A program made the position numbers and the translations under genes. Source: an uncultured Bacteroides sp. (GTDB lineage Bacteria; Bacteroidota; Bacteroidia; Bacteroidales; Bacteroidaceae). From it: 34,809 nt of DNA. The stretch lies in NCBI RefSeq assembly GCF_900547205.1, contig NZ_URFY01000047.1, forward strand, positions 1 to 34,809, written 5' to 3'. Under the pieces are notes generated by a model. The model saw nothing but the letters and a program-made list of their open reading frames with translations, had not been told where the DNA came from and did not search any database. Shown piece after piece: positions 1-8,900 of the stretch (position 1 is the stretch's first letter; each line of letters starts with the position of its first letter).

Positions 1-111
1 AATGCCTTTGCCGAATCATTCAATGCGAAAATCAAGGCATTTCGTGCACAGTTTAGAGGAGTGAGAGATATACCATTCTTTATATTTAGACTATGCAAAC
101 TATGTGTGTGA
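1..111 (+). CDS. Transposase C-terminus, ISL3/ISAon1 type (5' truncated by window)
   Basis: The first 36 codons are open from base 1 and end at TGA 109-111. The peptide starts NAFAESFNAKIKAFRAQFRG and continues with a basic/aromatic tail (FFIFRLCKL). This resembles the conserved C-terminal block (N-x-x-A-E-S-x-N-x-K-I-K) of DDE transposases of the ISL3/ISAon1 group common in Bacteroides. In that family the Glu of the AES motif is the last catalytic acidic residue. The rest of the protein is outside the window, so intactness cannot be judged. The family assignment is from memory of the motif. Confidence 0.7.
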   Translation, partial: NAFAESFNAKIKAFRAQFRGVRDIPFFIFRLCKLCV

Positions 112-147
112 GCTTTTAACAGAACTACAGGGTTTTCGACTTGACCC
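1..147 (+). mobile_element. Right end of an ISL3/ISAon1-like insertion sequence (partial)
   Basis: The window opens inside a transposase reading frame. About 20 bases after its stop comes GGGTTTTCGACTTGACCC (130-147), which I take as the terminal inverted repeat of the element. The left end lies outside the window, so neither the second repeat nor a target duplication can be checked. The boundary at 147 is inferred. Confidence 0.55.
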
Positions 148-193
148 ATCTTTTTTTATTAAATGCCCGCCATCCCCACATTACGCAAAGAGA

Positions 194-233
194 AACGCTG
201 ATAACCAAGTCCTAAAACTTAATTATCAGCGTT
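194..233 (-). terminator. Hairpin downstream of tRNA-Pro
   Basis: There are perfect 11-bp arms, AACGCTGATAA (194-204) and TTATCAGCGTT (223-233), with an 18-nt loop. The hairpin lies 9 nt beyond the tRNA 3' end on the minus strand. Only a weak pyrimidine tract (TCTCTTT) follows it, so it may act as a terminator or as a processing stem. Confidence 0.5.
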
Positions 234-242
234 ATTTCTTCG

Positions 243-317
243 TCGGGGTAGCGGGATTCGAACCCACGACCCCCTGCTCCCAAAGCAGGTGCGCTAACCG
301 GACTGCGCTACACCCCG
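243..317 (-). tRNA. tRNA-Pro (anticodon UGG)
   Basis: On the minus strand the 75-nt sequence folds into a cloverleaf. The acceptor stem pairs CGGGGTG with TACCCCG and has discriminator A at 243. The D-arm contains AGCGCAGTCCGGTTAGCGC. The anticodon stem CCTGC/GCAGG encloses loop TTTGGGA, giving anticodon TGG. The T-arm has GTTCGAATC. The CCA end is not encoded. UGG reads all or most proline codons, so this is probably an essential tRNA. A plus-strand reading frame crossing this region is an artefact of the tRNA. Confidence 0.97.
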
Positions 318-351
318 CTACTTTTAAGGGTTGTTCTTTTCAAAAGCGGTG

Positions 352-359
352 CAAAGATA
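352..359 (-). promoter_or_regulatory. -7 box of tRNA-Pro promoter
   Basis: The minus strand reads TATCTTTG, a full match to the Bacteroides -7 consensus TAnnTTTG. It is 35 nt upstream of the mature tRNA 5' end, which leaves room for a short 5' leader. I see no clear -33 TTTG. Confidence 0.6.
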
Positions 360-443
360 GGGAGTATTTTTTAATTAACAATGCACAAACGGATGTTTTT
401 TGCATATTAATTTCCAACACACTGACTTTCATCTGGTTGCGTC

Positions 444-1181
444 TTAGCTTTTTTTCTTTGCAGATATTAGTAACATCATGGGACGACGAAGTTCATCCTT
501 CATTTCCGGAATACTATTGAGCATCACTTCATCCGGTTCCGGCTCTATCAATTCGCAGATTTCAAAACCTGCCTTAAGCAAGCCGTTGATGTATGTCGTC
601 AGTGTTTTATGATATTTGGTCACTTCTTCTCCCAAAAAGACTGCCGTGCGTTTACCTTCGGAGAAGTAGCGGTCCACCGGCCAGTGAATACGGTTTCCCT
701 CCTGATCGTAATACCAATCCTGATTACCATAAGCAGTGAATATCGGATGCTCTACAGAAAAGACGAAAGAGCCCCGTGACGTCAGACAATCATTGATTTT
801 ACGACTTATACTATCAAAAGATTCCAGATAGTGAAAGGTCAATGAACTAATAACTATATCATAAGTATCTGGTCGGAAATCAAAGTCTTCAATAGCTATA
901 CACTTGTATTCAATCAGTGGGGAGGAGTTTCTTCTTCGGGCTTCTTCCAGCATTTTCTCCGAAATATCAATTCCTGTCACGTGTGTTGCACCATGTTCAA
1001 CCGCATAGATGCAGTGCCAACCGAATCCACAACCTAAATCCAATACTCTTTTGCCTGCAAAGTCCGGCAACATCTTCTTTAATATATGCCATTCTCCAGC
1101 TCCTCTCAAACCTTCTACAGAACGTGACATTTGAGAATATTGAGCGAAAAAGCGGTCATCGTCATACTTATTTTCCTTCAT
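444..1181 (-). CDS. Class I SAM-dependent methyltransferase
   Basis: This 245-residue soluble protein has a Methyltransf_11/25-type Rossmann fold. Motif I is VLDLGCGFGW (residues 46-55). The acidic residue that binds the SAM ribose is in TGIDIS (Asp72). A post-I/motif IV stretch, YDIVISSLTFHYLE, follows near 106-119. No membrane segment or signal peptide is present. The N-terminus resembles small-molecule methyltransferases of the UbiE/SmtA sort, but the substrate cannot be read from the sequence. The gene stands alone between the tRNA and a repeat-bearing intergenic region. The start MKENKYDDDR fits the promoter box about 28 bases upstream. Confidence 0.85.
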   Translation of the reverse strand: MKENKYDDDRFFAQYSQMSRSVEGLRGAGEWHILKKMLPDFAGKRVLDLGCGFGWHCIYAVEHGATHVTGIDISEKMLEEARRRNSSPLIEYKCIAIEDFDFRPDTYDIVISSLTFHYLESFDSISRKINDCLTSRGSFVFSVEHPIFTAYGNQDWYYDQEGNRIHWPVDRYFSEGKRTAVFLGEEVTKYHKTLTTYINGLLKAGFEICELIEPEPDEVMLNSIPEMKDELRRPMMLLISAKKKS

Positions 1182-1208
1182 AACTTCGATAGGTGATAAT
1201 TATTTCAG

Positions 1209-1216
1209 CAAATATA
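1209..1216 (-). promoter_or_regulatory. -7 box of methyltransferase promoter
   Basis: The minus strand reads TATATTTG (TAnnTTTG consensus) 28 nt upstream of the methyltransferase ATG. This predicts a leader of about 20 nt. Confidence 0.55.
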
Positions 1217-1268
1217 TGCATTTAAACTTAGTTTATTGCTATTATAAAGTTCTTTTTCCCCTCTTCCT

Positions 1269-1416
1269 ATCTATAACCGCAACTTGCGGTTATATAACTG
1301 AAAGTTCTGATTATATAACTGAAACTTCCGGTTTTATAATCGGAGCTTGCGGTTATACTTTGTTTCCTAATGATAGAAACTTTGCATTCGATTGATAGAA
1401 ACTTTACTTCCTGTTC
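1269..1416. repeat. Degenerate 21-nt tandem repeat array
   Basis: About seven head-to-tail units of 21-22 nt lie between two divergent genes. Unit starts are near 1269, 1290, 1311, 1332, 1353, 1374 and 1396. The best-conserved pair (1290-1310 and 1311-1331) share TTATATAACTGAAA; later units carry TAGAAACTTT. The first unit contains a perfect palindrome, TATAACCGCAA-C-TTGCGGTTATA (1272-1294), split here at its centre. No reading frame crosses the array. Its function is unknown, and a similar period occurs at 22596-22755 and 31619-31666. Confidence 0.6.
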
Positions 1417-1543
1417 TACGGAACTTATACAGTGCTTAATAACGCTTAAATGCGAAATGAATTTAAGTATAAATAGTGTTGGGGTGATGAACTAAAATCA
1501 TTTTAGCCTGTTAGTCTTATAAATAATATAAATTAGAAGCCTT

Positions 1544-1738
1544 ATGAAGACAAATGAATCAGAAGAAATAAAAGCAGAAGAAATGCCTTTATTGGAGCAG
1601 AAGGGATATGAGAAACTGGATAATGAGATTATGCCGGTGCAACAGGCGGAAACTTATTGCAACCCGACCGAGCAATCGGTAGAAGAAGCCGTGAGAGAAC
1701 TCAATCCCGATAAAAATAGTATGAACAGCAGAGGATAA
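1544..1738 (+). CDS. Small acidic hypothetical protein
   Basis: This 64-residue protein is strongly acidic and hydrophilic: about 16 Glu/Asp in its first 55 residues, no membrane span and no cysteine pattern (a single Cys). It contains EEIKAEEMPLLEQKGYEKLD, then an NPTEQSVEEAVRELNPDK tail. I do not recognise a domain. It is probably a real gene: it has an ATG after an A-rich leader, a composition unlike random DNA, and a hairpin terminator overlapping its stop codon. No consensus TAnnTTTG is visible upstream, so how it is expressed is unclear. Confidence 0.6.
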   Translation: MKTNESEEIKAEEMPLLEQKGYEKLDNEIMPVQQAETYCNPTEQSVEEAVRELNPDKNSMNSRG

Positions 1739-1755
1739 TTCTCCTCTGCTTTATC
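1727..1755 (+). terminator. Hairpin at the end of the small acidic gene
   Basis: Perfect 9-bp arms AGCAGAGGA (1727-1735) and TCCTCTGCT (1742-1750) enclose loop TAATTC and are followed by TTAT. The stop codon TAA sits in the loop. The U-tract is short, so this is a moderate candidate. Confidence 0.55.
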
Positions 1756-1760
1756 CAATG

Positions 1761-1995
1761 CTATCGTGCGAAGGTGAGGATGAAATTGCTCCCCTTTCCC
1801 AATTCAGACTTTACAGCAATGCTTCCATTATGCAAAGTCATGATTTGTTTTCATAAGCTTAGTCCGATTCCGGAACCGGAGGTTTTGGTCGTGAAAAACG
1901 ACACAAATATCTTATCCAAAACATCGGGTAGTATGCCCTCTCCATTATCAGAGATACATAAAGTGACTTTTCTATTTGTTTGAACTGCATACGAT
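1761..1995 (-). pseudogene. Histidine kinase remnant (C-terminal ATPase domain)
   Basis: The minus strand encodes the C-terminal half of a HATPase_c domain: an N-terminal strand NRKVTLC, the G1 box SDNGEGI, the ATP-lid stretch KIFVSFFTTK, and the G2 box GSGIGLSL. A TGA at 1851-1853 then interrupts the frame. Reading through it gives KQIMTLHNGSIAVKSELGKG and SNFILTFAR, ending at TAG 1761-1763, the normal end of NtrB-like kinases. A CGA-to-TGA change would explain the stop. The N box, the phospho-acceptor histidine and the sensor domain are missing upstream, so the gene is both truncated and interrupted. The upstream edge near 1995 is approximate. Confidence 0.75.
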
Positions 1996-2063
1996 AAAGG
2001 CTGACTCCCGTAACGACCAGCAGCAGGATAGTGATGATAGTGCTGAACTAAAGATGATGCTGA

Positions 2064-2550
2064 TATGGTGACGTAGAGTGTAATGGAGAAAAACATAAAA
2101 TGGCAGTTATTTTTGCCAATAAGGATTATATGGATATGTTTGGTCTGAAGTTGAAAGAAGGAAGAAAGTGGAATGATCAAGACCTGTTCGCTCAATATAA
2201 GATGATAATCAACGAAACGGCTCAGAAACTATTTCATATTAAGAATATTGATGAGACTTCTTTGCAGACGGAGGCCCGCTTATGGTGGAGTACGGGAGTT
2301 GATTTAGGGAAGAATCCACCAATTTCTTGAAAGAACTTCATCGTGAAGTGGTCGGTGAGGGAGAATTTAGCTATTGGTATACTACATTATTGACGACTAT
2401 ACAAAAGACTTCGCTGTAAAAGTGCCGATAGGAGCTGGTATTTTCGCTGTAGGACTTATATTCACGTCAACTATTTCATTGGGAACACTACTGTGGCAGA
2501 TTCAAAAAGCCATCCGGCTCAACCCTGGACAGATTATGAAAAATGAGTAA
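2064..2550 (+). pseudogene. FtsX/MacB-type ABC permease remnant
   Basis: The first frame gives a piece of the periplasmic MacB_PCD domain (YMDMFGLKLKEGRKWNDQDL, then MIINETAQKLFHI). It runs out of frame near 2290. A second frame gives STNFLKELHREVVGEGEFSY, and a third gives DYTKDFAVKVPIGAGIFAVG with the last membrane span and the typical end WQIQKAIRLNPGQIMKNE before TAA 2548-2550. At least two frame changes and a large internal deletion (the first three membrane spans) are needed. With the neighbouring kinase relic, it looks like the residue of a permease and two-component locus of the antimicrobial-peptide-response type. Confidence 0.7.
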
Positions 2551-2556
2551 ATCAAA

Positions 2557-2592
2557 AAGCTACTCTCTTAGTAAACCTGAAGAGAGTAGCTT
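2557..2592 (-). terminator. Terminator of the susC-susD operon
   Basis: Arms AAGCTACTCTCT (2557-2568) and AGAGAGTAGCTT (2581-2592) pair perfectly over 12 bp with a 12-nt loop. Read on the minus strand, the stem is followed by TTTTTGAT. It lies about 65 bases past the stop of the last gene of the operon. The same stem core, GCTACTCTC, is used in the terminator at 9749-9781. Confidence 0.8.
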
Positions 2593-2655
2593 AATTTTAG
2601 ATGTACCTGAAAGTACAGTTACAACTCATAAAAATACCTATTGAAAGCTAGTGTG

Positions 2656-3987
2656 TTAGTTAATAATAGTACCTTTTACATCCAATTCTCTGATAGCTGC
2701 AACTGTAGTGTTACCGCCATCATCCGGTATGGTGAGCTTGATGTATCGTGCTTTGATAGATTTTACATAATATTCCAAAGCTGCATCCTGATTAGTAAAT
2801 CCGAATCTACCTATAGGAGTCCAGTTCACATTGTCTTCGCTGGCATAGAACTCAACTACTTTGAGTGGGTTATTCGTACCTCTGCCTCGTGGAAGCAATT
2901 CTACTTGTGCAATTTGTATATTCTGCTTCATGTCGATAACTATGTCATAAGGAAGCGGTGTACTTCCACCTTGCCATTTAGCATGCCAGAAGGTTTCCGT
3001 ATCTCCATCTATCAGACATTTTGCCAATCCGTTGCCAGCTCCTTCTCCGGAAGTTTCCTGAGTTGTGAAAGACAGCACCTCCCAATTGGTCTTTGCAATC
3101 TTATCTCCTTCCTTTATAATGCAGAATGCTGAATAAGCGTCTTTATCCGCACGGATTGTCGCATCAGATGTAACTTCTCCAATTTGTACCGGAAGCATAT
3201 AATTACCCGGAAGCATATTGTCCTTCAATTTATAACTTACAGTAGCCTGACTAACACCCGGAGTTAATACCGGAGACTCAGGCACGGTATAGCTCTCTGC
3301 TGAAAGGAGACTGAAGTAGGTCTGGTTAGCACTGTTATAGGTGTCAACTAACGATTGGTTACTGACTAACGAACAAGTGATATCCCATTTATTAGTAAAA
3401 GGTACACCAACGGTGATTGGCAGTTCTTTTATATTATTGACATTGATCTCTTGCACATCAGCTCCCATGATAGTTACAATTGGTTCGGAAACATTAAATC
3501 CCAATAGAATAGTAGAACGTTCCGGGTTGAGTTGTTCTCCGGTACTGCTAGCCTTAAGGGGTAGAATGTATTGAACCTTATCATAACCACACAATGCATG
3601 AATCTTGGTCGGGTCATAGGTAATGGTCCCTTTAGCTATTCGTTCATCGGCAGATACATTAACAGTCGCTTGAGTCATCTGATAACAATCTTCTGGCAAC
3701 ATCTGGTAACTTGTTCCGTCGGCAGTATTGAGTGAATCGAGTAAACTCTTGTCGACAGTGAATGTGACACTACCATTATTTAATTCCAATCCGCCATGCT
3801 GAATCCACAAATCAGCGTTATATTTTTCTCCTACATTGTATGATTGTAAGATATTAAGTCCACTCTCAGACAATGACAATATTCCAGCAGATGTATTGCT
3901 TGTATCAAACGCGTCATCACAGCCAACTAAAGATAGAGTGATGCAGCCTGATATTAGTATATAACTTATTTTCTTCATAATGTTCAT
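2656..3987 (-). CDS. SusCD-associated surface lipoprotein, DUF1735 repeats plus F5/8 type C domain
   Basis: About 443 residues, probably a surface glycan-binding protein. The signal peptide runs KKISYILISGCITLSLVGC and ends in a lipobox Cys followed by DDAFD; an acidic stretch here is typical of Bacteroides lipoproteins sent to the cell surface. Next come two similar beta-sandwich modules of DUF1735/BT_3983 type (roughly 45-165 and 175-290). Each has the pattern S-L-[LV]-D-x-x-N, then L[LP]xxxY, then LP near the end. The last ~140 residues form an F5/8 type C (discoidin) domain: LIDGDTETFWHAKW near its start and ARYIKLTI near its end. The start at 3987 (MNIMKK) is chosen because the longer frame begins with TTG right after the susD stop; 3978 (MKK) is equally possible. 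It is third in the operon after susD. The ligand is unknown. Confidence 0.85.
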   Translation of the reverse strand: MNIMKKISYILISGCITLSLVGCDDAFDTSNTSAGILSLSESGLNILQSYNVGEKYNADLWIQHGGLELNNGSVTFTVDKSLLDSLNTADGTSYQMLPEDCYQMTQATVNVSADERIAKGTITYDPTKIHALCGYDKVQYILPLKASSTGEQLNPERSTILLGFNVSEPIVTIMGADVQEINVNNIKELPITVGVPFTNKWDITCSLVSNQSLVDTYNSANQTYFSLLSAESYTVPESPVLTPGVSQATVSYKLKDNMLPGNYMLPVQIGEVTSDATIRADKDAYSAFCIIKEGDKIAKTNWEVLSFTTQETSGEGAGNGLAKCLIDGDTETFWHAKWQGGSTPLPYDIVIDMKQNIQIAQVELLPRGRGTNNPLKVVEFYASEDNVNWTPIGRFGFTNQDAALEYYVKSIKARYIKLTIPDDGGNTTVAAIRELDVKGTIIN

Positions 3988-4008
3988 TGATTTATTGTGC
4001 TTATACAA

Positions 4009-5898
4009 TTACCAACCCGGATTCTGAACTAGGTTTTCTGTTTTTCTCATTTCATGGTCAGGTATCGGTTGCAAGTACATTTTTCTGTTGAATACTATTT
4101 TCTCAGTCTCAACTACCCGATTGAAATCTTCAGTATCATTAGGTGTTCCTCGCACATTCATACCATGCGCATAGCCGTTTTGACGTCCTTCTCCGTCTTT
4201 ATCGGCAATCATCCAACGACGTACATCAAAGTAGCGCTGTCCTTCTGTTGCAAGTTCAACTTGTCGTTCACGTTGGATAGCTGCTCTTTGCAAGTCCTTG
4301 TTGCCGGCAATATTGGGATTCAGAACTTCCACTTTTGGCAATCCTGCGCGTTCGCGTACCTTATTAAGATAGGTCAATACCCGCGGATCGCTTGGATTAA
4401 CTTCATTAGCTACCTCTGCATAAATCAGATAAAAATCTGCGAGACGGAAGATGATAGAAGGACGGAATTTGCTGGCCACACCCGGAGAAGTCTTACTAAC
4501 CGTGCGGTTGTATCGTTTGAAAAGCATATATCCGGTTGTCGTAGCTTGTCCTTCTTGCACACCTGCGTTACCACCATTATAAAAATAAACTTGTTTGCAA
4601 GTCACAGGCCATTGACGTCCATTGAAAAATACGGTATTGTAAAAACGGGCTTCACGGTTCAGATAACGGTTGCTTACGGTAACCGTTGTATAGTTCTTGG
4701 ATTTATCATCATTTTTATCCTTATATGTACCGTAGCCTTCTTCTTTATAAAGATCCGACTTTGGCAGATAGGCAGTTGCACTGATAGGAAGTCCGTCGTT
4801 CATATAGAATGCGTCGACAAGCTCCTGTGTAACTCCAGTTGAACCCAATCCGTTCTTTTCACAGCGCGGAACAATTCTTCGGTCGAAAGCATCACCATCC
4901 AAACCTCCCCAGTCATTATTGGGAGTAGCCCAAATGATTTCTTTATTGTATTTCTGAAAGAGGTTATAAACAGAAGCATCCGCATCAATCACCTGCTCTT
5001 CTCCACTTGTAGTATATTCTTTATACAATTCATACCGACCCGCTTCTGCATAGTCTATAAAGTCTTTGCAAGCGCTCAATGCCGTATTCCATTTATTATC
5101 ATCCCGATCTGGGAAAAGGCGGGTACCGTCTGGGTTTACTAAAGACAACCCTTCTTTGTATCCTCCATTGAAAAGAGGACTCGCTGCATACAACCACAAC
5201 TTAGCACGTACAGCCAGAGCAACGCCTTTGGTTGGCCACGTACGATAATCCTCATTATCGTGCATAGGTTCCTGTGTCAATTCGTCGGCTACTTCACGCA
5301 ACTCTGTGTCTATGTACGCTATTACTTCATCTACAGTATTTCTTGGAACATCCTGACTTTCCGTTGCCTCATAAACCTTGTCTTTTACAAGGATAATCGG
5401 TCCATACTGCTCAAACAAAAGGTAATTGTAGAATGCACGCATAAAACGTACATTAGCTCGCATCTGATTCAATTCTTCCTCTTCAAGCCTGTCTCCTTGC
5501 GTACCGCTCGTAGAGATAACATGGGCTTTCTGAAGAAAAATGTTAGCTTGCCGGATATATTTATAACAATCGCCATAACGGTGAAAGCCGACAGTTGCAG
5601 CATTCTTATCAGAATTATTTCCTTTTGCAGCATTTCCATAGCCTACTACCAGTTCATCACAGATAGCAGCCCAAGGATTCTTGAATGCCCCTACATTAAG
5701 ACTGTTTATACCAGAATAATCAGGTATTCCTGAGAAAACATTCGCATACCATCGTTTGGTATAGGCTACATTTTCAAATATCTGATCTGTATTCTGTAAG
5801 CCTCCCGACATCTGATCCGAAACAGCCAGATAATCGCATGAACTAACGGAGAACAACAATCCCATCAGCAACATATATATGTGACTTTTACTTTTCAT
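4009..5898 (-). CDS. SusD/RagB-family nutrient-binding outer membrane lipoprotein
   Basis: This 629-residue protein is the surface lid of the SusCD transporter. The lipoprotein signal HIYMLLMGLLFSVSSC places the lipidated Cys at residue 21. An N-terminal SusD-like TPR region follows (for example MRANVRFMRAFYNYLLFEQY near 145-165). The C-terminal SusD/RagB block has FRPSIIFRLADFYLIYAEVA, LNKVRERAGLP and a closing LQPIPDHEMRKTENLVQNPGW-like end. The length is slightly above the usual 500-600. It starts 20 nt after the susC stop and is followed 21 nt later by the DUF1735 lipoprotein, so the three are one operon. The substrate cannot be told: no glycosidase, lyase or sulfatase lies nearby. Confidence 0.96.
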   Translation of the reverse strand: MKSKSHIYMLLMGLLFSVSSCDYLAVSDQMSGGLQNTDQIFENVAYTKRWYANVFSGIPDYSGINSLNVGAFKNPWAAICDELVVGYGNAAKGNNSDKNAATVGFHRYGDCYKYIRQANIFLQKAHVISTSGTQGDRLEEEELNQMRANVRFMRAFYNYLLFEQYGPIILVKDKVYEATESQDVPRNTVDEVIAYIDTELREVADELTQEPMHDNEDYRTWPTKGVALAVRAKLWLYAASPLFNGGYKEGLSLVNPDGTRLFPDRDDNKWNTALSACKDFIDYAEAGRYELYKEYTTSGEEQVIDADASVYNLFQKYNKEIIWATPNNDWGGLDGDAFDRRIVPRCEKNGLGSTGVTQELVDAFYMNDGLPISATAYLPKSDLYKEEGYGTYKDKNDDKSKNYTTVTVSNRYLNREARFYNTVFFNGRQWPVTCKQVYFYNGGNAGVQEGQATTTGYMLFKRYNRTVSKTSPGVASKFRPSIIFRLADFYLIYAEVANEVNPSDPRVLTYLNKVRERAGLPKVEVLNPNIAGNKDLQRAAIQRERQVELATEGQRYFDVRRWMIADKDGEGRQNGYAHGMNVRGTPNDTEDFNRVVETEKIVFNRKMYLQPIPDHEMRKTENLVQNPGW

Positions 5899-5918
5899 AT
5901 TTTTATCTTTTAAAGTTA

Positions 5919-8900
5919 TTAGAATGTGAAATCAAGACCGATAGTATAAGTGCGAGGCAACGGATAGTTAAGTCCGGCATTCGCATTTCCTGCTTCAGGG
6001 TCGAAATACTTGATATGATCCCATACTGCCAAATTATATCCCATCAAATAGATACGGGCAGCTTCGAAACCTATCTTGTTCAGTAGTTTCTTAGGTATCT
6101 GATAACCGATTTCAATATTCTTCAGTCTGAGGAAAGAACCATCGCGCAACCACCATGTACTTGCAACTCTGTTATTTGCATTGTTTGCATTGCTCTTGTG
6201 CAAACGCGGGATAACAACATTTTGGCTTGGGTTATCTTCGGTCCATCTGTTCAAAGCAAAAGTACGGTAGTTAGACTGGTCTACACCCCATGAGAACGGA
6301 TACCATCCCTCGGAAGTCTTTCCTCCTAACAATACAGAAGTATTAGCGGCACCTTGGAAGAAGATACTAGCATAAAAACCTTTGTATTCAGCATTCAGTC
6401 CGAATCCATAGATAATTTCTGGGGTTTCGGGATGTCCTATTCCTCTTACTTGGTCATAAGAGTCGATGACACCGTCACCATTGACATCGGTGTATTTAAT
6501 GTCACCCGGACCAATCATACCTCCCAAAGTTGATTGTGGCAATTCCGAACGAAGCTTATAAGTTTTCAACCCGTTGGCATTTGTACTTACGATAAAGTCA
6601 TCCTCGGTATAAAGTCGTTCTGCGATGTAGAATTGATTACTCTTATCACTCACACGTTTACCTGTGATAGCTTGATAATCATACTTTGGAGGAAGTTCAT
6701 CAAATTCGAGAATTTTATTACGGGTAAATGTAAATGTACCTCTTGCACTCAGCTTTACATTGCCAATGTTCTGATGAGCGTTCAATGACATATCCACACC
6801 TCTGTTTCGTACCTTACCATAGTTTTGCCAAGGGTCATTTCTCAGACCGCCAAGTTGCGGAACAGTCTGGCGTTGCAGCAGAATCTGGCTTCTGGTAGAA
6901 GTAAAGTAATCGAAAATAATTTCAATTCGATTGTCAAACAGACCAAGGTCGAAACCATAGTTTTGCTTGTCTTCCACTTCCCAACCTAAGTAGGGAGCTG
7001 CGAAACGCCCTTCAATAATACCATTTCCAATGCCATTCAATGCGCCAGTATCACCGAATCCCTGATTAAAGCCACCCGCATCCATTTTATAAGTCGGTCG
7101 ATATAAGAAACGCGATCCTCCGGTATTGTCATTACCGGCACGCCCGATAGAAGCTCTCAACTTAATTTTTGGAACGTATTTCTTTATGATTTCGGGGAAG
7201 AAAGATTCGTTCGACAAATAATAGGCAAGACCAACTGCCGGGAAGAAACCATAACGATTGCCCGATGCAAAAGCTTCCGAACCTGTGTATCCGAAGTTTC
7301 CTTCAACGAAATAACGTCCTCCATAACCATAAGTCAAACGTCCAACTAAACCTTGTTTACGAAAAGGAAGCGCTACATCATGATTCTGGGTTTCTTTCTG
7401 CATATAGAGGAGCATAGCGCCTACTTCATGCTGATCGAAAGTACGCTTATAGTTGATGGAAGCATCTATGTAAATCTTCTTAGCCGCACTCGTCGCACTG
7501 TTTTTAGGGTCTTGCAGCTCTGGATTTCCAGAAACTACTGTTGAGAACAATAAATTGCCATTTTCGTCACGTCCGGTAGCATGATATCTCGTCGGATTAT
7601 ACTCACGGCGCACAATCATTTCACTATCGTAGTCATAACTCGCATTCAAACGTACGGAAAGACCTTTTGTGATAAAGTCTAATTTCTGGTCTACATAAAC
7701 TTTAGATTGAATAGCGGTACGATATTCTTTGGCATATCCTGAGTTCATCAACAAGTTGTACGGATTACGCATATTTGCATCGCGTTCCTGAGAATAAGTT
7801 GAAATAGTACCATCACTATATACAGCAGGGAAAGTATAAGGAGGAGTAATCAACATTGAACGGAAAATACTGGCTGTTCCCGTCCCAGGATAGTTATTCA
7901 CCAGATATTGAAGTGCCAAGTCAACTCCTACGGTTGTAGTGCTTGACACATTCATATCGATGTTTGAACGTAAGTTGATACGGTCGATACCAATATTTGT
8001 ATCATACTGCTTAGTCGGGCTTCCTTTGAAAATACCACTTTCGTTAAAATAGGCCGCCGAAACAAAGTATTTGGCTTTTTCCGTACCTCCGCGTACATTA
8101 AGAGTATATCTATGCGTGAATGTGTTTTTACGCAACATTTTGTCTATCCAGTTGGTATTTGGATATAAGTCCGGATCGTCATTATTCCGATAATGTGCAA
8201 TCATCTCGTCCGAGAACTGAGGCAACTCTCCATCATTATAAAGAGCTTCGTTGAAAAGATCCAGATAATCGGCAGAGCCTACAAACTCCGGAAGACGAGT
8301 AGGGGAAGATATGGTATGTTCTGTCTTAAATGAGATTTTTGCTTTTTCCACACGTCCGCGTTTTGTTGTCACCAACACTACACCATTGGCACCTTCAGCA
8401 CCATAAATCGCCGTAGCAGCAGCATCTTTCAATACCGAAAAGGTTTCAATTTCATCGGGTTCGATGTCACTCATGGTTCTTGGCACTCCGTCTACTAACA
8501 CAAGTGGTGAAGTTCCACCTGCAAAAGTACTGACTCCACGAATCCAGAACTCTGCATTATCATATCCGGGTTCTCCCGAACGCTGTACAGCAATCAAACC
8601 GGATACTTGGCCGGCAAGACTGTTGTTCAGGCTTCGCGATGGAACAACAATATCAGAAGGTTTAATAGAACTCATAGAAACTACTACGCTCTCCTTTTTC
8701 TGCTGTCCGTAACCTACTACCACTACTTCATCCAAAGCTTTGGAATCTTCGTTTAGCATCACATTAATATTGCGGCGACCTTTTATTTTAATTTCCTCGG
8801 TAACATACCCGAGATAAGACACCTGCAATATTACATTGTCAGAAGGCACCATAATCTGATAGCGTCCTTCCACATCGGTTATTGCTCCGATATTTGCTTG

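Noticed and set aside
104..520. 138-codon plus-strand reading frame over the tRNA
   Set aside because: The segment FEPTTPCSQSRCANRTALHP is the well-known artefact of translating the opposite strand of a tRNA; the frame also overlaps the methyltransferase end.
1774..1983. 69-codon plus-strand frame
   Set aside because: The minus strand here carries clear histidine-kinase motifs, so this is the shadow of the pseudogene.
4054..4842. 262-codon frame opposite susD
   Set aside because: It lies wholly within susD on the other strand, has no recognisable domain, and its composition follows from the susD codons.
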